A DNA stretch of 64,000 nt from Abelmoschus esculentus (taxonomy: Eukaryota; Streptophyta; Magnoliopsida; Malvales; Malvaceae), in the NCBI GenBank assembly GCA_035048815.1, contig JAUCBN010000037.1, positions 12,490,001-12,554,000 of the forward strand, read 5' to 3'. The notes below the pieces were generated by a model. The model worked only from the letters and a program-made list of their open reading frames with translations, had not been told where the DNA came from and ran no database searches. The position numbers and the translations under genes are program-made. Below, in pieces: positions 31,495 through 43,185 of the stretch; positions within the stretch are counted from its first letter, which is position 1, and each line of letters begins with the position of its first letter.

Positions 31495-32750
31495 CTATGC
31501 ACTGTCAGAGATGAGATAGATAATTCCTGCATCAAGCCACTTGATTATTTCCTTATGTACTACCTCCTCCATAGCATGGTTAAGTCTCCTCTGAGCTTCA
31601 ACAGTGGGCTTATGATCTTCTTCTAAAAGAATTTTATGCATGCATACTGTTGGGCTTATTCCCTTTAAACCATCAATGGACCACCCAATGGCCTTTTTGT
31701 GCTTCCGCAGCATTGCTATTAAGGTTTGTTCCTGTTCTGGCAGCAACTTAGAAGAAATAATTACAGGCATCGTGTGGTTGTCTCCCAAATAAGCATATTT
31801 TAGTTTTTCCGGTAAAGGTTTTAATTCTGTGACCACTGGTTCTTTATTTACAGATTGTTCATTCTTACCTGTATAGTCTAATGGTTCGAAGTACTTACCT
31901 GGAAGATGTGTTGTCCAGTTAGCTTCCTCCTTCTCTTCTGTTTCAACACTGTTCAAAGTACTGTTGTAGCATTCATCCATACCAATGCCGAGGCATACCT
32001 TTGATGTGTCACGAAGATCGCTGCCGAGGCAGTTGTTGCTGAGACAAGGTATTATATGATCTTCATTTGTGTCATGTAGCATCTGACATTCTTCTTCCAC
32101 ATCATCATTCCTTTTCATCAGTTGAAACATATTTAGTTTGACTTCTTGATCATTAATTCTCATTGTCAATTATCCTTTTTCCACGTCAATTAATGTACGT
32201 CCAGTTGCAAGGAAAGGTCTCCCCAGGATGATCGGTGCATTATCATCTGCTTCATAATCAAGGACAAGAAAGTCAGCAGAAAAAATAAACTTATCGACTC
32301 TTACCAGTATGTCCTCGATTTTGCCTTCGAGTTGCACATAGGATCGATCCGCTAGTTGGAGCATAACTGTTGTAGGTTTCGCCCTTCCTATTCCAAGCTT
32401 TAGGAAGACAAATTTGGGCATTAGATTGATGCTTTCTCCAAGGTCGCATAGGGCCTTACCTTCATAATTTTTACCTATCGCACAAGGTATGATAAAGCAA
32501 CCAGGATCCTTCAATTTCTGCGTCATGTGATTGTGTAGCATTACCATGCATCCTTCGGTAGCAGCCACTGTTTCAAACTCACCTATTCGTTTCCTCTTAG
32601 ACACTATATCTTTTAAGAACTTGGCATAATTGGACATTTGTTCAATTACCTCAACGAATGGTATGTTAATGTGGACTTGCTTTAAGATGTCAAGGAATTT
32701 CTTGAATTGCTGGTCCTGTTTTTGCTTTTTCAACCTTTGTGGGAAGGTGG
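31495..32750 (-). pseudogene. Element C protease and pre-RT linker
   Basis: Protease: LCDLGESINLMPK, where D has DLGASINLMPK (Ala to Glu beside the catalytic Asp), LQLADRSYVQLEGKIEDILVRVDKFIFSADFLVLDYE, then APIILGRPFLATGRTLIDVEKG. A stop at 32170 (D has Glu) and another at 31495 (TGG to TAG in the ISDS..VSPVQC region) bracket the linker, which holds IIKWLDAGIIYLISDS and HKAIGWSIDGLKGISPTVCMHKI. A one-base deletion near 32748, relative to D, separates this frame from gag. Confidence 0.88.
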
Positions 32751-34408
32751 TGGTGGTCTCATCTCAACTAGGGTTTCGTTAGTTTGAAATTTAATACCTG
32801 GTACCACTAGGGTTGTTACTGTCTCAGCAGGCTGTTCAGGAGCTGTTGTGCTCTCTGCCGGGGCAGTGTTATCAGAATCAGTTTGCTAAGCCTCCTCTTT
32901 TGCTGGATCCGCTGATGGATTTTGGCTTGCTGGAATCTTTTCTTTCAGCTGTAGAGCACTCCTGGTAGTGATTGCCTTACACTTTTCATGGCCCATTACC
33001 TTAGCAACTTCAGTATTGCTAGGCAGTCCTCCTTGTGGTCTAGTGTTTATGTTTTGAGCAAACTGCCCAACCTGGGTTTCTAGCGTTTTAATGGCCGCTT
33101 CTTGATTTTGCAACCGCATCTCAGTTCTATTCATAAAAGCATCTGCCCTTTTGATGAAATTACTGTTCTCTGCCATGTATGACTCTGTTTTCATCATAAA
33201 GGCTTTAAGCGTGTTTTCCAACGAACATACCAGTTGTTGTTGTATCTGCTGCTGCGGCAATGGTTGCTGAAAATCCTGAAGGTTGGGTGATTGGGTTTAA
33301 GGCATTGTTTGGATTGCTCCATGATAGATTTGGATGCCTCTTCCATGAGGGGTTGTATGTGTTGGACATCATATTGTTGCGGTTGTAGTTTCCAACATAC
33401 ATACCGGTTTCTTGATTCATACAATCAGAGGAACTGTGGTTACCTCCACATAAGTCACAATAAGAATCAATTACCTTAACCTCACGGGTATTTTGTTGTA
33501 ACTGTAGGTTTTGCACCATCTTTGTAAGAGAGGCCAATTGTGCTGCCACTGAATTTGATGTGTCTAGCTCATTCACCGTGGCTTGGCGTCTTACATCTCC
33601 TCGCCTAGATGTAGGGAATTGAAAATCATTCTTCGCGAGTTTGTTTAGTATTTTAATAGCTTCCTCGGGTGCTTTATCAAGGAGTGTTCCGTTCGCCGAG
33701 GCATCTAACATCATCCTTGTCGGGGCATTCGTGGCATTATAAAACATGGTCACTTGTTTCCATAGGGGAAATCCATGCAAAGGACACTTGTGCAGTAACT
33801 CCCTGTAGCGCTCCCATGCCTTGTACATAGGTTCGTCATCTGCCTATCGAAAAGAAGTGATTTCATTACGAAATCTATCATACAAATTTGTAGGGTTAAA
33901 ACGAGTAATAAAATCACGGCAGAGTTCACTCCAAGATCCAATAGATCATGCTGGAATGCTATTTAACCAAGCTTTCACCCTATCCCTCAGTGAATAGGGG
34001 AACAGCTTCAATCGCAAGACATCTTCATGGACTCCTTGGATTTTAAAAGAATTGCATATCTCCATGAAGGACTTGAGGTGCTGCCTTGCATCTTCAGTTA
34101 CAGACCCACCAAACTGTCCAATAGTTAAGCATATTGAACATGACAAGTTTTAGTTCAAAGTGGGCTGCTTCTATCTGCGGTGTAACAACTCCTGTGTTTA
34201 ATCCATTTAAGTCCTCTTCTAGGAAGTCTCTGACAGTAAGCTGCCGCGGCCCAGGTGGCAGCGGTAAACCTCCATTACCGGCAGGTAAGTTTTGTCCTAC
34301 CGGGTAATCTGCCATAGCCTCATGGATTTGTCTCCTCAACCTTAGCCTTGTTCGTTCGATCTCTGAATCTAACTCGTATAAGGGGTTGGTTGGGTTGGCC
34401 CTGGTCAT
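32751..34408 (-). pseudogene. Element C gag
   Basis: ATG at 34408 (MTRANPTNPLYELDSEIERTR), same start as D. Retrotransposon gag domain with ARQHLKSFMEICNSFKIQGVHEDVLRLKLFPYSLRDRVKAWL (about 34110-33960). YKAWERYRELLHKCP, the zinc knuckle CDLCGGNHSSSDC near 33435, NTYNPSWKRHPNLSW and a coiled-coil C-terminus (NSNFIKRADAFMNRTEMRLQNQEAAIKTLE) follow. Compared with D there is a two-base loss near 34125 and a one-base gain near 33268, each shifting the frame, plus a TAG near 32887. Confidence 0.9.
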
Positions 34409-34480
34409 ACACCAAGAAAAAAAAGTAAAATAAAAATAAAAAGGAACAAGAAAATAAAGAAAACAAAATTTAGTTGACAA

Positions 34481-34498
34481 TCCCCGGCAAAGGCGCCA
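34481..34498 (-). other. Element C primer-binding site (Asp tRNA)
   Basis: Plus-strand TCCCCGGCAAAGGCGCCA matches the 3' end of plant Asp tRNA with one change. It sits six bases from the LTR. It is not a tRNA gene: only the 3' end is present. Confidence 0.88.
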
Positions 34499-34504
34499 AA
34501 AACT

Positions 34505-35825
34505 TGTCGCGTGTCAAAAGTGCGCGTTTAGTGCAAGTGGACACATCGAAAGTAATAAGTGATAAGTATTTATCGGATTATCGTCTCCACAGGGATTGGT
34601 AGACTCAATATGTCTTCTTCGTCTTCTTGTTCTGTAAAAAGAAATAAAAACACAAGTAGTTTGGATTGTGATGGAACTAAAATAAACAACTAAGTAAAAT
34701 AAAGAAAATTGAATATTAGAGAGAGATGGGTCAGGATCCAGTTGCGTTGTATTGTGGATTTGATTGACTTGTCTCTGCCCAATGCAATCGTATATCTCTG
34801 CCTCGGCAGCACTGTAGATTACTACCTTGGCAGTGATAATATTGTCCGCCGCAGCAATCCCTTGCTCGTGGGTGGACTTTATCAAAGTTCGGCAAAGTGT
34901 CCTTGGATGACTCCGCTTATCCCTAAGTCGAAGTACTGTTGATGACTAGTCCTTGATGATACCTCCCGACGTGAACCAATTATACTCACCAACCAATCTC
35001 ACACTTCTTTTAGCCGTTGAAACTCTTAACCTATCCCTAGGCCGAGTTAGTATTTCGCGATTGAAACACCGTACTTACCCCTTTCGTAAATCTAACTCTC
35101 CCGAGTCTAGATAAATGGATTACTTACAAACTTCACTCCCGGGCTTGAATGCAAGAACAAGGAATAACAAAGGATAAGCAAACCTTGATAATTTTATTGC
35201 ATTGAAACAAAGACAAAGTACAATTTCCTCTCACAATTACAACCTTCACCTAAACCCTAAGGAAGCTTAGAACATAATTGAGAGAAAGAAAACAAGTTTA
35301 TAAATTGGCTCTCTCTCTCTAGGTATCCGTGTCTCATACATTGGACGGCTAGGTCTTTATATAGGCTAGACCTAGGGCAAACCTTTCCTAAGTAGAATAC
35401 AACTTGGAGTAGGGAACTAGTCATGTACATAATTAAAATATTTCCAAGTTTAATTCAACTAAGGGGCTTTCCCGCGTGGCCTTGTCTTGGGCTTTTCCTC
35501 ATGCTAGCCAGCTCCGATCCATGTGTTTTAGGTCCAGAAACGACCCTTGGATTTTTATCTTCCAATTGCCTACAGTCTTGCTTCCTGGCTCTCAGCTGCT
35601 GCCTCGGCATTAGGTCCTGCCTCGGCCTTGTCGCTGCCGCAGCACTAGTTCTTCTGCACAGATATAAAAATGCAGTAAAACGTGCCTTTTCTGTAAATAT
35701 TATCTCTATAAGCATAACTTCTAAATATATCACATTAAGTACATGCATTGGTCCGAGTGGGTGTAAATTCGGTGATTAATGCCCATAAAAGGTGTAAAAA
35801 GTGATAGTGGGCTGAGCACTTATCA
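34505..35825 (-). repeat. Element C 5' LTR
   Basis: 1321 bases, plus-strand view TGTCGCGTGTCAAAAGTGCG to GAGCACTTATCA. TATA box as TTTATATA near 35356. It drives element transcription toward lower coordinates. Pairs with 26327-27650. Confidence 0.92.
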
Positions 35826-36741
35826 GTAATCCTACTCCAAGTAGTATTTCTACTTAGGAAAGGTTTGCCCTAGACCTAGACTATATATACCATAGCCGTC
35901 CAATGTATTAGGAGAGTCAATTTACAGAGAGTTCAACCCTAAGAATTATTGTGTTCTTTCCTCCATTATGTTCTAAGCTTTTTTAGGGTTAGGTGAAGGT
36001 TGTCGAGTACTTGTGAGGGGAGATTGTACTTTGTTTTTCGTTTCAATGCAATAAAACACTAAGATTTGCTTACTCTTTGCCATTCTTTATTCTTGCATCC
36101 AAGCCCGGGAGGGAAATTTGTGAGTGATCCATTTATCTAGACTCGGGAGAGTTCGATTCACGAAAGGAGTAAGTACGGTATTTGAAAAATATTAACTCGG
36201 CCTAGGGATAGGTTGGAGTTTCAGCGGCTAAAAGAAGTGTGAGATTGGTTGATAGTTATAATTGATTCATGCCGGGAGGTATTGTCAAGGACTGATTATC
36301 AACAGTGTTTCGACTTAAGGATAAGCGGAGCCATCCAAGGACATTTTGCTGAATCTTAGTGAGGTCTACCCAGGAGCAAGGGATTGTCGTGGCATACACG
36401 CATTGTCGTTGCCGAGGCAGTAATTTGCAGTACTGCCGAGGCAGAGTCATTCGATAGCATTGGACAGAAATAAGTCGATCGATTCCACAGTACAACGCAA
36501 TTGGATCCTGCCCACTCTTCTCATTCGTTCTCACTATCTTTATTTAGTTTTTATTTAATTAGTTTACCTAAACAACCTTCCTACTTGTGTTTTTACTTTA
36601 CTTTTACAGGACAAGAATATTAAAGAAGACATATTAAGTATATCAATCCTTGTGGAGACGATACACGATAAATACTTATCACTTTATTACTTGCGACGTG
36701 TACACTGCACAGTTTGCGCTATTTCTACACGCAACAATAGG

Positions 36742-37108
36742 GCCTTGTGAGGTTCTTTAGAGGGTTGGACCGATAGCTTATCGGCTAGCTCTACCTCCAG
36801 AGTTGGCACGTATACACGATGTGTTCCACGTGTCCCTGTTGAGACGTTACCGTTACCGTTCCGATCCCTCGCATGTGGTTCAGCTTGAGGAAATCGAAGT
36901 CAATGCAGATTTGACTTACGAAGAAAGGCCTATAGGAATCTTGGATAGAGGGGTTAAGGAGCTTCGAAACAAGTGCATACCTTTGGTAAAGGTTTTGTAG
37001 AGGAACCACAGAATCGAAGAAGCCACGTGGGAAGCGGAGAAGGACGTGAGAGCTCAGTATCCTCATCTCTTCGTGACAGGTAAATTTCGAAGACGAAATT
37101 TTCTTTGA
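36742..37108 (+). pseudogene. T2 integrase C-terminus and chromodomain tail
   Basis: Resumes after S3 with EVL.RVGPIAYRLALPPELARIHDVFHVSLLRRY and SDPSHVVQLEEIEV. The chromodomain-like end follows (ERPIGILDRGVKELRNKCIPLVKVL, then EEATWEAEKDVRAQYPHLF), stopping TGA at 37106. The EEATWE motif is typical of the group II chromodomain of Tekay/Del elements. A TAG at about 36997 and the extra GTTACC repeat near 36850 are its visible defects. T1 lacks most of this region. Confidence 0.88.
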
Positions 37109-37118
37109 GGGGGAGAGT
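37107..37118 (+). other. T2 polypurine tract
   Basis: GAGGGGGAGAGT directly before the 3' LTR and overlapping the pol stop codon; primer for plus-strand DNA. Confidence 0.88.
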
Positions 37119-39177
37119 TGTAACGACACGTATTTTGGATCCGAGTGTCGGGTTACCTCGTGGAGTGGGCTTTAGTTTTGGGCCTCGGGTTTGGGTAGTT
37201 TGGGCCTTGTGGGCCTTAGGTTGTGGGGCTTTAGTTGGGTTTTAAGTTAGGCCTTGTGGTGAGGGCTTTTTGGTAATTGCATTTTGGGATGAAGATGGGG
37301 GTTGTAGAGGTTAATTCTCTGCAGAATGACCTCATAGTCTTCTCTTTTTCTTTTATCTTTCTTCCCCATTGTTGTAAGAGAAAAATGGTGGTAAAGGTTG
37401 GATCTTTGAGGGTTTTGTAGGGAATCTCGTTTTAGTGTTAGAAGAAGAGTTGAAGGGCTGGTTATGATCTATAAAACAAGGTAAGGATGTGTGGGTTTGG
37501 TGGAAGATGAAGGTTTAAGTGAGGTTTTTAGTTGAGTTCGGGAATGGGTTTTGGGAGCTTAAAATCTGGGTTTTATAGTGTTTTAAGCCTTAGAATTCAT
37601 CCTCAAAACGTTCCTAATAGTTGTTTATCTTTCTCTTGTAGAGAAAGAGGGTGGTGAGCCATCAACAAGTTTAAGAAAAGGAAGAGCTTGAAGAAGGAAA
37701 AGGAGGACGTTTTGTTGCTGTTTTAGCTCAAGGTTGGTACTCCCAACTCTTTCTTTCATCATTCATTCATGGTAAAATGCATGGCATGTAGGAAATCATG
37801 TAAGTATTTTGGTTTGCTTGGTTTGCTTGAAAAAGGTCATTAATGGTGAATTTCGGATTAAAGTGTTTTGTGGCATGGAATTGATGTTAAAACACTCTAA
37901 TCACCTCTAGAAATGAATAGGAACACTTTAGGATTGATTGGCTTGAGTGTGGGAATGAAACTTAGAAAATATAAAGTGAAACCTACAGTTTCGTACAAGA
38001 GGTATCGATACACGGGCTACACGTATCGATACCCCTGATAGAAAATAAGCTGAAGAAGAGGAGGTATCGATACCAATCCCTCCAATGGCGTAATGGCATC
38101 GGTACCGGTATCGAATCCAATCACCCCCCTTTCGTTGACTTTGAAAATGGTGAAAGAGTATCGATACCAGTATCGATACCCATTGTTCGATGCCTTCTTT
38201 GGATGGGTATCGAAGCAGGGTAGTTCGATACCCCACGTAAGGGTATCGATACCCCTGCAAGAACTCGACAAGTTTGGTATTGTTTGAGGTTCGATAAGAG
38301 ACTTAAGAGTTCTAATGAATCTTATAAATGAGGAAATAAATTGTTAACACGAGTTTGATGATATTAAACCCCAAACGACTAAATTATGTTAAGTCTTGAT
38401 ATGTTTTGTTGAGAAGATCCTAGGTGGATCATTTGTGTGGTTCGAGTCCTTGTTTGATGGAAATCCAGATATCCAAAAGTGTTGCAACACGTCGAAGGCC
38501 ATCCGATGTAACATTCCGGGTGATGATTTTGAAGACCATTCCGAATGTAGGATCCCGATGCTGTGTGGAAGCGGGCCTCATTCGACGATACTCGATGTGA
38601 CATTCCGAGTATGGGATTTGGAGGATCCCGATGCTGTGTGGACGCGGGCCTTACTACCTTGTGTTGTTGTTTGAGATGTATATGCTGTGTGCGTCATTAT
38701 ACTTTGATATGCCATGTGGTAGGCAAGCATGCTAGATCATCACATCATGCACGATATTTATATGTTATGCTTTACTGCTTATGTTATACATGATGTTGGC
38801 CGAGTTCGGTGTACCCACTGAGCTTTCGTAGCTTAGCGTTCGAAATGTGTTTTCGTGCGTAGGTTAGGTGAAACCGATTCGTGAAGCACCATCAAGGTTT
38901 GGATTTCAGCATCGACTGTGTTGTCAAAGTACATGTATTAGATTTAGTGGGCTAGTACTATGTCGAACCCTATGTAATGTAACTCTGTTTAATTTAATTT
39001 GGGTCGAATGTTTTTAAACAGTTTGTAATATTTTGGAGCTCCGTCTACTTATTATCTTTTGGAAATTACTCTTATCCGAATTCGAGCTTTATGATATTAT
39101 TTTGGACTTGAATTTAGATTTATTTCATGGGCTTTGGAATAAAATTTTAAAATACAGGTTTTGGGTCAGGTGTTACA
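37119..39177 (+). repeat. T2 3' LTR
   Basis: 2059 bases, TGTAACGACACG to GTGTTACA. Lacks about 30 bases near its end (GGCCGGAGGCCC region) and two of the four tandem units that the 5' LTR has. GGTATCGATACC block at 37995-38260; tandem units at 38551 and 38624. Confidence 0.92.
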
Positions 39178-39182
39178 TAGTC

Positions 39183-40223
39183 CCTAACAAGATGATACAA
39201 AGACCCACATTGAAAACAAACTCTGACATTACCCCAACACTCTCCTCGGTGGGTCCGACCTCAACGTTTATAAGTCTGAACACTGACACTCCTCTGTAAA
39301 CTCTCTGGGCCCCTAGTAGAAGAAGACATAGAATGCCTCTTACGTCCCACAGACTCTGATCTTTGGTTCGACCCCGAAGCCTGATTCGATACTCCTCTAT
39401 TCTAGTTCCAACGGCTCCTACTCCTGCCAGAGTGAGACTGAGAGTTACCCGCATGACTTTGACTAGCTCCACCGATGACTCCCTGGCCAACAGACGGCCC
39501 ATCGGTCAACCCCTAAACCTGCTCTAACGACTTGGCACTGGCAGCCAACTCTGAGAACACCTTAGGCGGTGCAGCAGTGAGATAAGTCTGGATCTCCTTC
39601 ATTAGACCTCTCAAGAACCTCTTACATCTCATCTTCTCTATAGCAACAAGCTCTGGAGCATACCGGCTCAACTAAAGAAACTCCTGCTCATAAGCAAAGA
39701 CCGAACGATTCCCCTGAACAAGATGGGTAAACCGCTCCCTCAAGGTGTCGATGTGAGTCTCACCCACATATTTACTCTCAAACTCCTCAAGGAAGTCCTC
39801 CCACTTGGGACGATAAGGATACCAACCCTGCTCGACAGTCTCCCACCACTCTCTAGCATTGCCCTTCAGAAGCGACAACACACACAATAGCTTGTCCTCT
39901 GATCTTAGCCTCATTTGTCTCATTATCCACCTGGTGTCATGCAACTACTGATCAGCCTGTATGGGATTATCTTGTCCCGTGCCAAAGAAGTCAACAACTC
40001 CTTGCCTTCGCACACTTTCAACCGGTGCCTCACGAGGCGTAGAAGACGGCCTCGGTATAGCTCTCACTATCCTACGCAGGGTACGGTTCAACTGAGCAAA
40101 GTAGTTGGCCCCTTGACCAACTGCATCGTCCGATGGCACCTCCTCATCGGGCTAATACTTTTAGTCGGAGTCCCCTCCATGAGAACCCCGACTTTCTTCC
40201 TGATCCCTCACACGTCTCGGCAT
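39183..40223 (-). pseudogene. T1 gag, N-terminal part to zinc knuckle
   Basis: ATG at 40223 (MPRRVRDQEESRGSHGGDSD). Blocks: VPSDDAVGQGANYFAQLNRTLRRIVRAIPRPSS and MRQMRLRSEDKLLCVLSLLKG, which in T1 is open through WWETVEQGWYPYRPKWEDFLEEFESKY. SRYAPELVAIEKMRCKRFLRGL, the SQSHAGNSQSHSGRSRSR tail and the first half of the knuckle end it, cut by T2 at 39182. Stops include two just after the start (near 40160), W to TAG at 39945, the shared TAG at 39672 (EFLxLSR) and a CAG to TAG near 39514. Confidence 0.88.
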
Positions 40224-40384
40224 GCTTAATCACTTCTGCATGAACAACAACAACAAACAAGAGTACACCATCAAAATTTCAGCTTTAGAGAAAGTACGGT
40301 ATCAACTCGTGGGCATGTACTTGTATGACACCTATATAACACACTAGACTCCCCTGGGGACTTCTTAGAACCGACTCAACCTAA

Positions 40385-40396
40385 GCTCTAATACCA
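40385..40396 (-). other. T1 primer-binding site (initiator Met tRNA)
   Basis: GCTCTAATACCA is the complement of TGGTATCAGAGC with one G-to-A type change, five bases from the 5' LTR. Confidence 0.85.
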
Positions 40397-40401
40397 CTAA
40401 A

Positions 40402-42574
40402 TGTAACACCCCGACCCGGATGTCATATTGGGCCTCCGACCAAAAACTTGTATTTCAAATTTCCTTTCAAAAGCCCAATAATAAAATCCAATTCAAGTCC
40501 AAAATACGATTCATAAAATCCATTTAAGTTAAAACATACGTCCAAAATAATATAAAGTAATCGGAGCTCCAAAATATTACAAACCATTTAAAACATTCGA
40601 CCCAAATAATTAAACAGAGTTACAATTACATATAGGGTTCGATAAAGTACTAGCCCACTACATCTCTAAATGTACTCTTACACAGTCGATGCTGAAATCC
40701 AAACCTTGATGGTGCTCCACGAACCGGCTTCACCTAACCTACACACAAAAACATATTTCGAACGCTGAGCTACGAAAGCTCAGTGGGTACGCCGAACTCG
40801 GCCCAAAATCATGCATATCATAGGCAGTAAAGCAAAGCATATAAATATCGTGCATGATATGATGGTCTAGCATGCTTGCCTAACACATGGCATAAACAAT
40901 GTATAATATCGCACACAGCATATACATGTCACATCACAAATAACACACAAGAGTGAGCCCCGCGTCCACACAGCATTGGGATCCTATACTCAGGATTGAG
41001 GCCGCCCTCAAATCCTATGCCCGGAATGTTACATCGGACATCTTCGAACGAGGCCGCCCAACGTTCGGAAAGGGATGGAGGCCGCCCAACCAATCCTATG
41101 CTCGGAATGTTACATCGAACATCTTCGAGTGAGTCCGCCCAACACTCGGAATAAAAGTCTTCAATACATCACCCGGAATGTTACATCGGATAGCCTTCGA
41201 CGTGTTACAACACTTTTGGATATCCGGATTTCCATCAAACAAGGACTCAACACACAAATGATCCACCTAGGATCTTCATATCAAAACATATCAAGACTTC
41301 TCATAACTTAGTCTTTCGGGATTTATAACATAAATCTTTTGTTAACAATTTATTTCATTAATTATAAGATTCATTAAGACCCTTAATCCTCTTATCGAAC
41401 CTCAAACAATACTTAACTTGTCAAGATTCCGCAAGGGTATCGATACCCTTATGTAGGGTATCGAGACACCCTGTATTGATACCCACCCAAAGAGGGTATC
41501 GAAAAATTAGTATCGGTACTGGTACCGATACCTTTTGACCAATTTTAAAGTCAACGAAATAGAGATTATTTACTTCGATACGGGTATCGAATCGAAGATG
41601 CTACTGGAGGGTTTGGTATTGATACCGGTATCGATACCTCCTTCCCAATAGCTTATTTTCTCTTAGGGGTATCGATACACAGGCCACCGATATCGATACC
41701 TCCTGCACGAAAGGTAGGTCTACACTTAGAAATTTTTAAGGATTCTTCCCAAACTTGATCTAATCGATCCTAATGTGTTCCTACACATTATTATGAAAGT
41801 TTAGAGTGGTTCAACATCAATTTCAAGTCGTCTAACACACAAATCTGAAATCCACCATTAATGACTTTTAAGCTTTAAACCAAGCACACAAGCACCAAAA
41901 TCTATATCAATGCAACTACCATGATATAAATGATGAAGAGAAGAGTTGGGAGTACCAACCTTAAGCAACACAACAACAAAAACAACCTTCCTTCCCTTCT
42001 TCAAGCTTTCTCCTTACTCAAGCTCTTGGAAGATTATCCCACTTGTTTCTCTACAAAGGGAAAGATAAGAGGTGAATTAAACACCAAGATGATGATTCTT
42101 AGAGTCTAAAACACTAGAAAAACTAAGTTTTACACCCTCTAAAACCTATTCCCGTACTCAACCTAAACCCCCACAAAAAAACTCTTCCCCCACCAAACTT
42201 GGCAAACCAAACTTTGTTTTATAGATCCATTTCAGCTCTATAACTTTCTCTCCATCCTAAAAACGATATTTTAAACCAAACTCACCAAGATCTTACTTTT
42301 ACTTCACCTTAAGATTTGGTAGAAGAAGATGATAGGAAAAAGAAAAAAACCTTCTACTCCTATGACCTCACTTTTTGCAGAAACAACACCCCCAATACCC
42401 TCTATTGAACTTAATTTGGCATTTACCAAAATGCCCTCAGCCCATAATTTAAGTCCAAACACAAACCACTCAAGACCCAATAAACCAGGCCTAAACCACT
42501 CCACTCGGGGTCTAAAACCAAAGCCCAACTCTCGGGTTAACCCGACGCTCGGATCCGAAATCCGTGTCATTATA
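40402..42574 (-). repeat. T1 5' LTR
   Basis: 2173 bases, plus-strand view TGTAACACCCCGACCC to GTGTCATTATA. It holds the GGTATCGATACC block (41430-41705) and the empty S1 target (GTGGTTCAACA, 41812). A short open frame at 42329-42583 covers the U3 start and has no domain, so I do not call a gene. Confidence 0.92.
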
Positions 42575-43002
42575 AAATACTAAAATCTACACTCTAAAAT
42601 TATGTTTATTCCTAATTCCCTAAATCCTAATTATGATCTCTAGTTTTAAACTTTAAACTCGAAATTCAATATTTTAAAATCGGTTAGAAGAAAATACACA
42701 ATGAATAGCGTACTATTTCCACGAGATTAATTTATATCACATGAATACAACATTTAAATTGATGCATCCACTGCACTGTGAATATATAGGGCCAGAAACT
42801 TTGGCTACTAAATAATTATGGACAAAATTATGTATAGTTTTTCAACTTTATGTACCATTAATGTTTTAATAATCTTAAATAAATTAAAGAGAAAATTACT
42901 GCGCTAGTTACTTTATGTATCAACAGAAGGTTTGTAACTTACCCGACCAATCAACATTTTCGAGAGAGGCCAATCGGTTCATATTATAACAAAAACTAAT
43001 GG

Positions 43003-43185
43003 TGACAGAGGACCTTAGACTTGCTTTGGGATTAGAAGAATCTGTTTCTCAGTCCACTCCTATCGCAGCTGCAGCAAATAAACTGTATAATATTGCAAAA
43101 TCATATGGCCTTAGGCCCTTAGCGACGAGGATTTTTCAGCAGTTATCAAAGCACTGAAAGCTAAATCTCACAACACTGCTTAAGT
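43003..43185 (+). pseudogene. Last-exon fragment of a GLYR2-like reductase
   Basis: The translation reads EDLRLALGLEESVSQSTPIA and AAANKLYNIAKSYGL, then, in another frame, SDEDFSAVIKALKAKS and a stop at about 43183. This matches the C-terminal end of plant glyoxylate/succinic semialdehyde reductase 2 and related beta-hydroxyacid dehydrogenases (KDLRLALGLAESVSQSTPIAAAAN-type). The frame break is an insertion near 43116 (GGCCTTAGGCCCTTAGC, a near-duplicate of CCTTAG). No upstream NADPH-binding or catalytic exons are found, so this is a gene fragment. An acceptor-like GACAG precedes the exon. Confidence 0.8.

Larger units (their letters stand above)
26327..35825 (-). mobile_element. Athila-like LTR retrotransposon C, complete order but decayed
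   Basis: 9499 bases, minus strand, exact GTAAT duplications (26322-26326 and 35826-35830). Order: 5' LTR (35825-34505), Asp-tRNA primer site, gag, protease, RT, RNase H, integrase, tail of ORF2, 3' region with hairpins, polypurine tract, 3' LTR (27650-26327). RT sequence (KPYYCFLDGYSGYNQIAI; CNAPATFQRCMMAIFSDM) and the Asp primer site place it in the Athila lineage. It is the last insertion in the nest, yet carries at least five nonsense codons, three frameshifts and an RT active-site change. Confidence 0.93.
25908..36736 (+). mobile_element. Solo LTR S3 (B-type), split by element C
   Basis: Pieces 25908-26326 and 35826-36736, about 1.33 kb together, with exact ATAGG duplications at 25903-25907 and 36737-36741. 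Sequence closely matches the element B 3' LTR at both ends (TGATAAGTGCTCAAAAGATC; TTTGCGCTATTTCTACACGCAACA). It interrupts the T2 integrase C-terminal domain and was then the target of C. Confidence 0.92.
11524..39177 (+). mobile_element. Tekay/Del-like chromovirus T2, interrupted
   Basis: Plus-strand LTR retrotransposon of the same family as T1, inserted into the T1 gag zinc knuckle. Its target duplications are CAGTC (11519-11523) and TAGTC (39178-39182), one mismatch. Without S2, B and S3 (which contains C) it is about 8.99 kb. Order: 5' LTR, primer site, gag, protease, RT, RNase H (split by B), integrase (cut by S3), chromodomain tail, polypurine tract, 3' LTR. It opposes T1 in orientation, so this locus holds a long inverted repeat of the family. 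Confidence 0.93.
5124..42574 (-). mobile_element. Tekay/Del-like chromovirus T1, interrupted
   Basis: Minus-strand Ty3/Gypsy LTR retrotransposon bounded by AAATA duplications at 5119-5123 and 42575-42579. Removing S1 and T2 with their duplications leaves about 8.45 kb. Order on the minus strand: 5' LTR (42574-40402), initiator-Met primer site, gag (from 40223), protease, RT, RNase H, integrase, start of the chromodomain region, 3' LTR (to 5124). The RT-RNase H-integrase order and group II chromodomain tail (seen fully in T2) place it in the Tekay/Del chromoviruses. It is dead: many nonsense codons, altered protease and integrase catalytic residues and a deletion at the pol/3' LTR junction. 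Confidence 0.92.

Noticed and set aside
42329..42583. 84-codon plus-strand frame at the T1 LTR end
   Set aside because: Runs across the LTR boundary and its target duplication, so it cannot be an ancestral gene.
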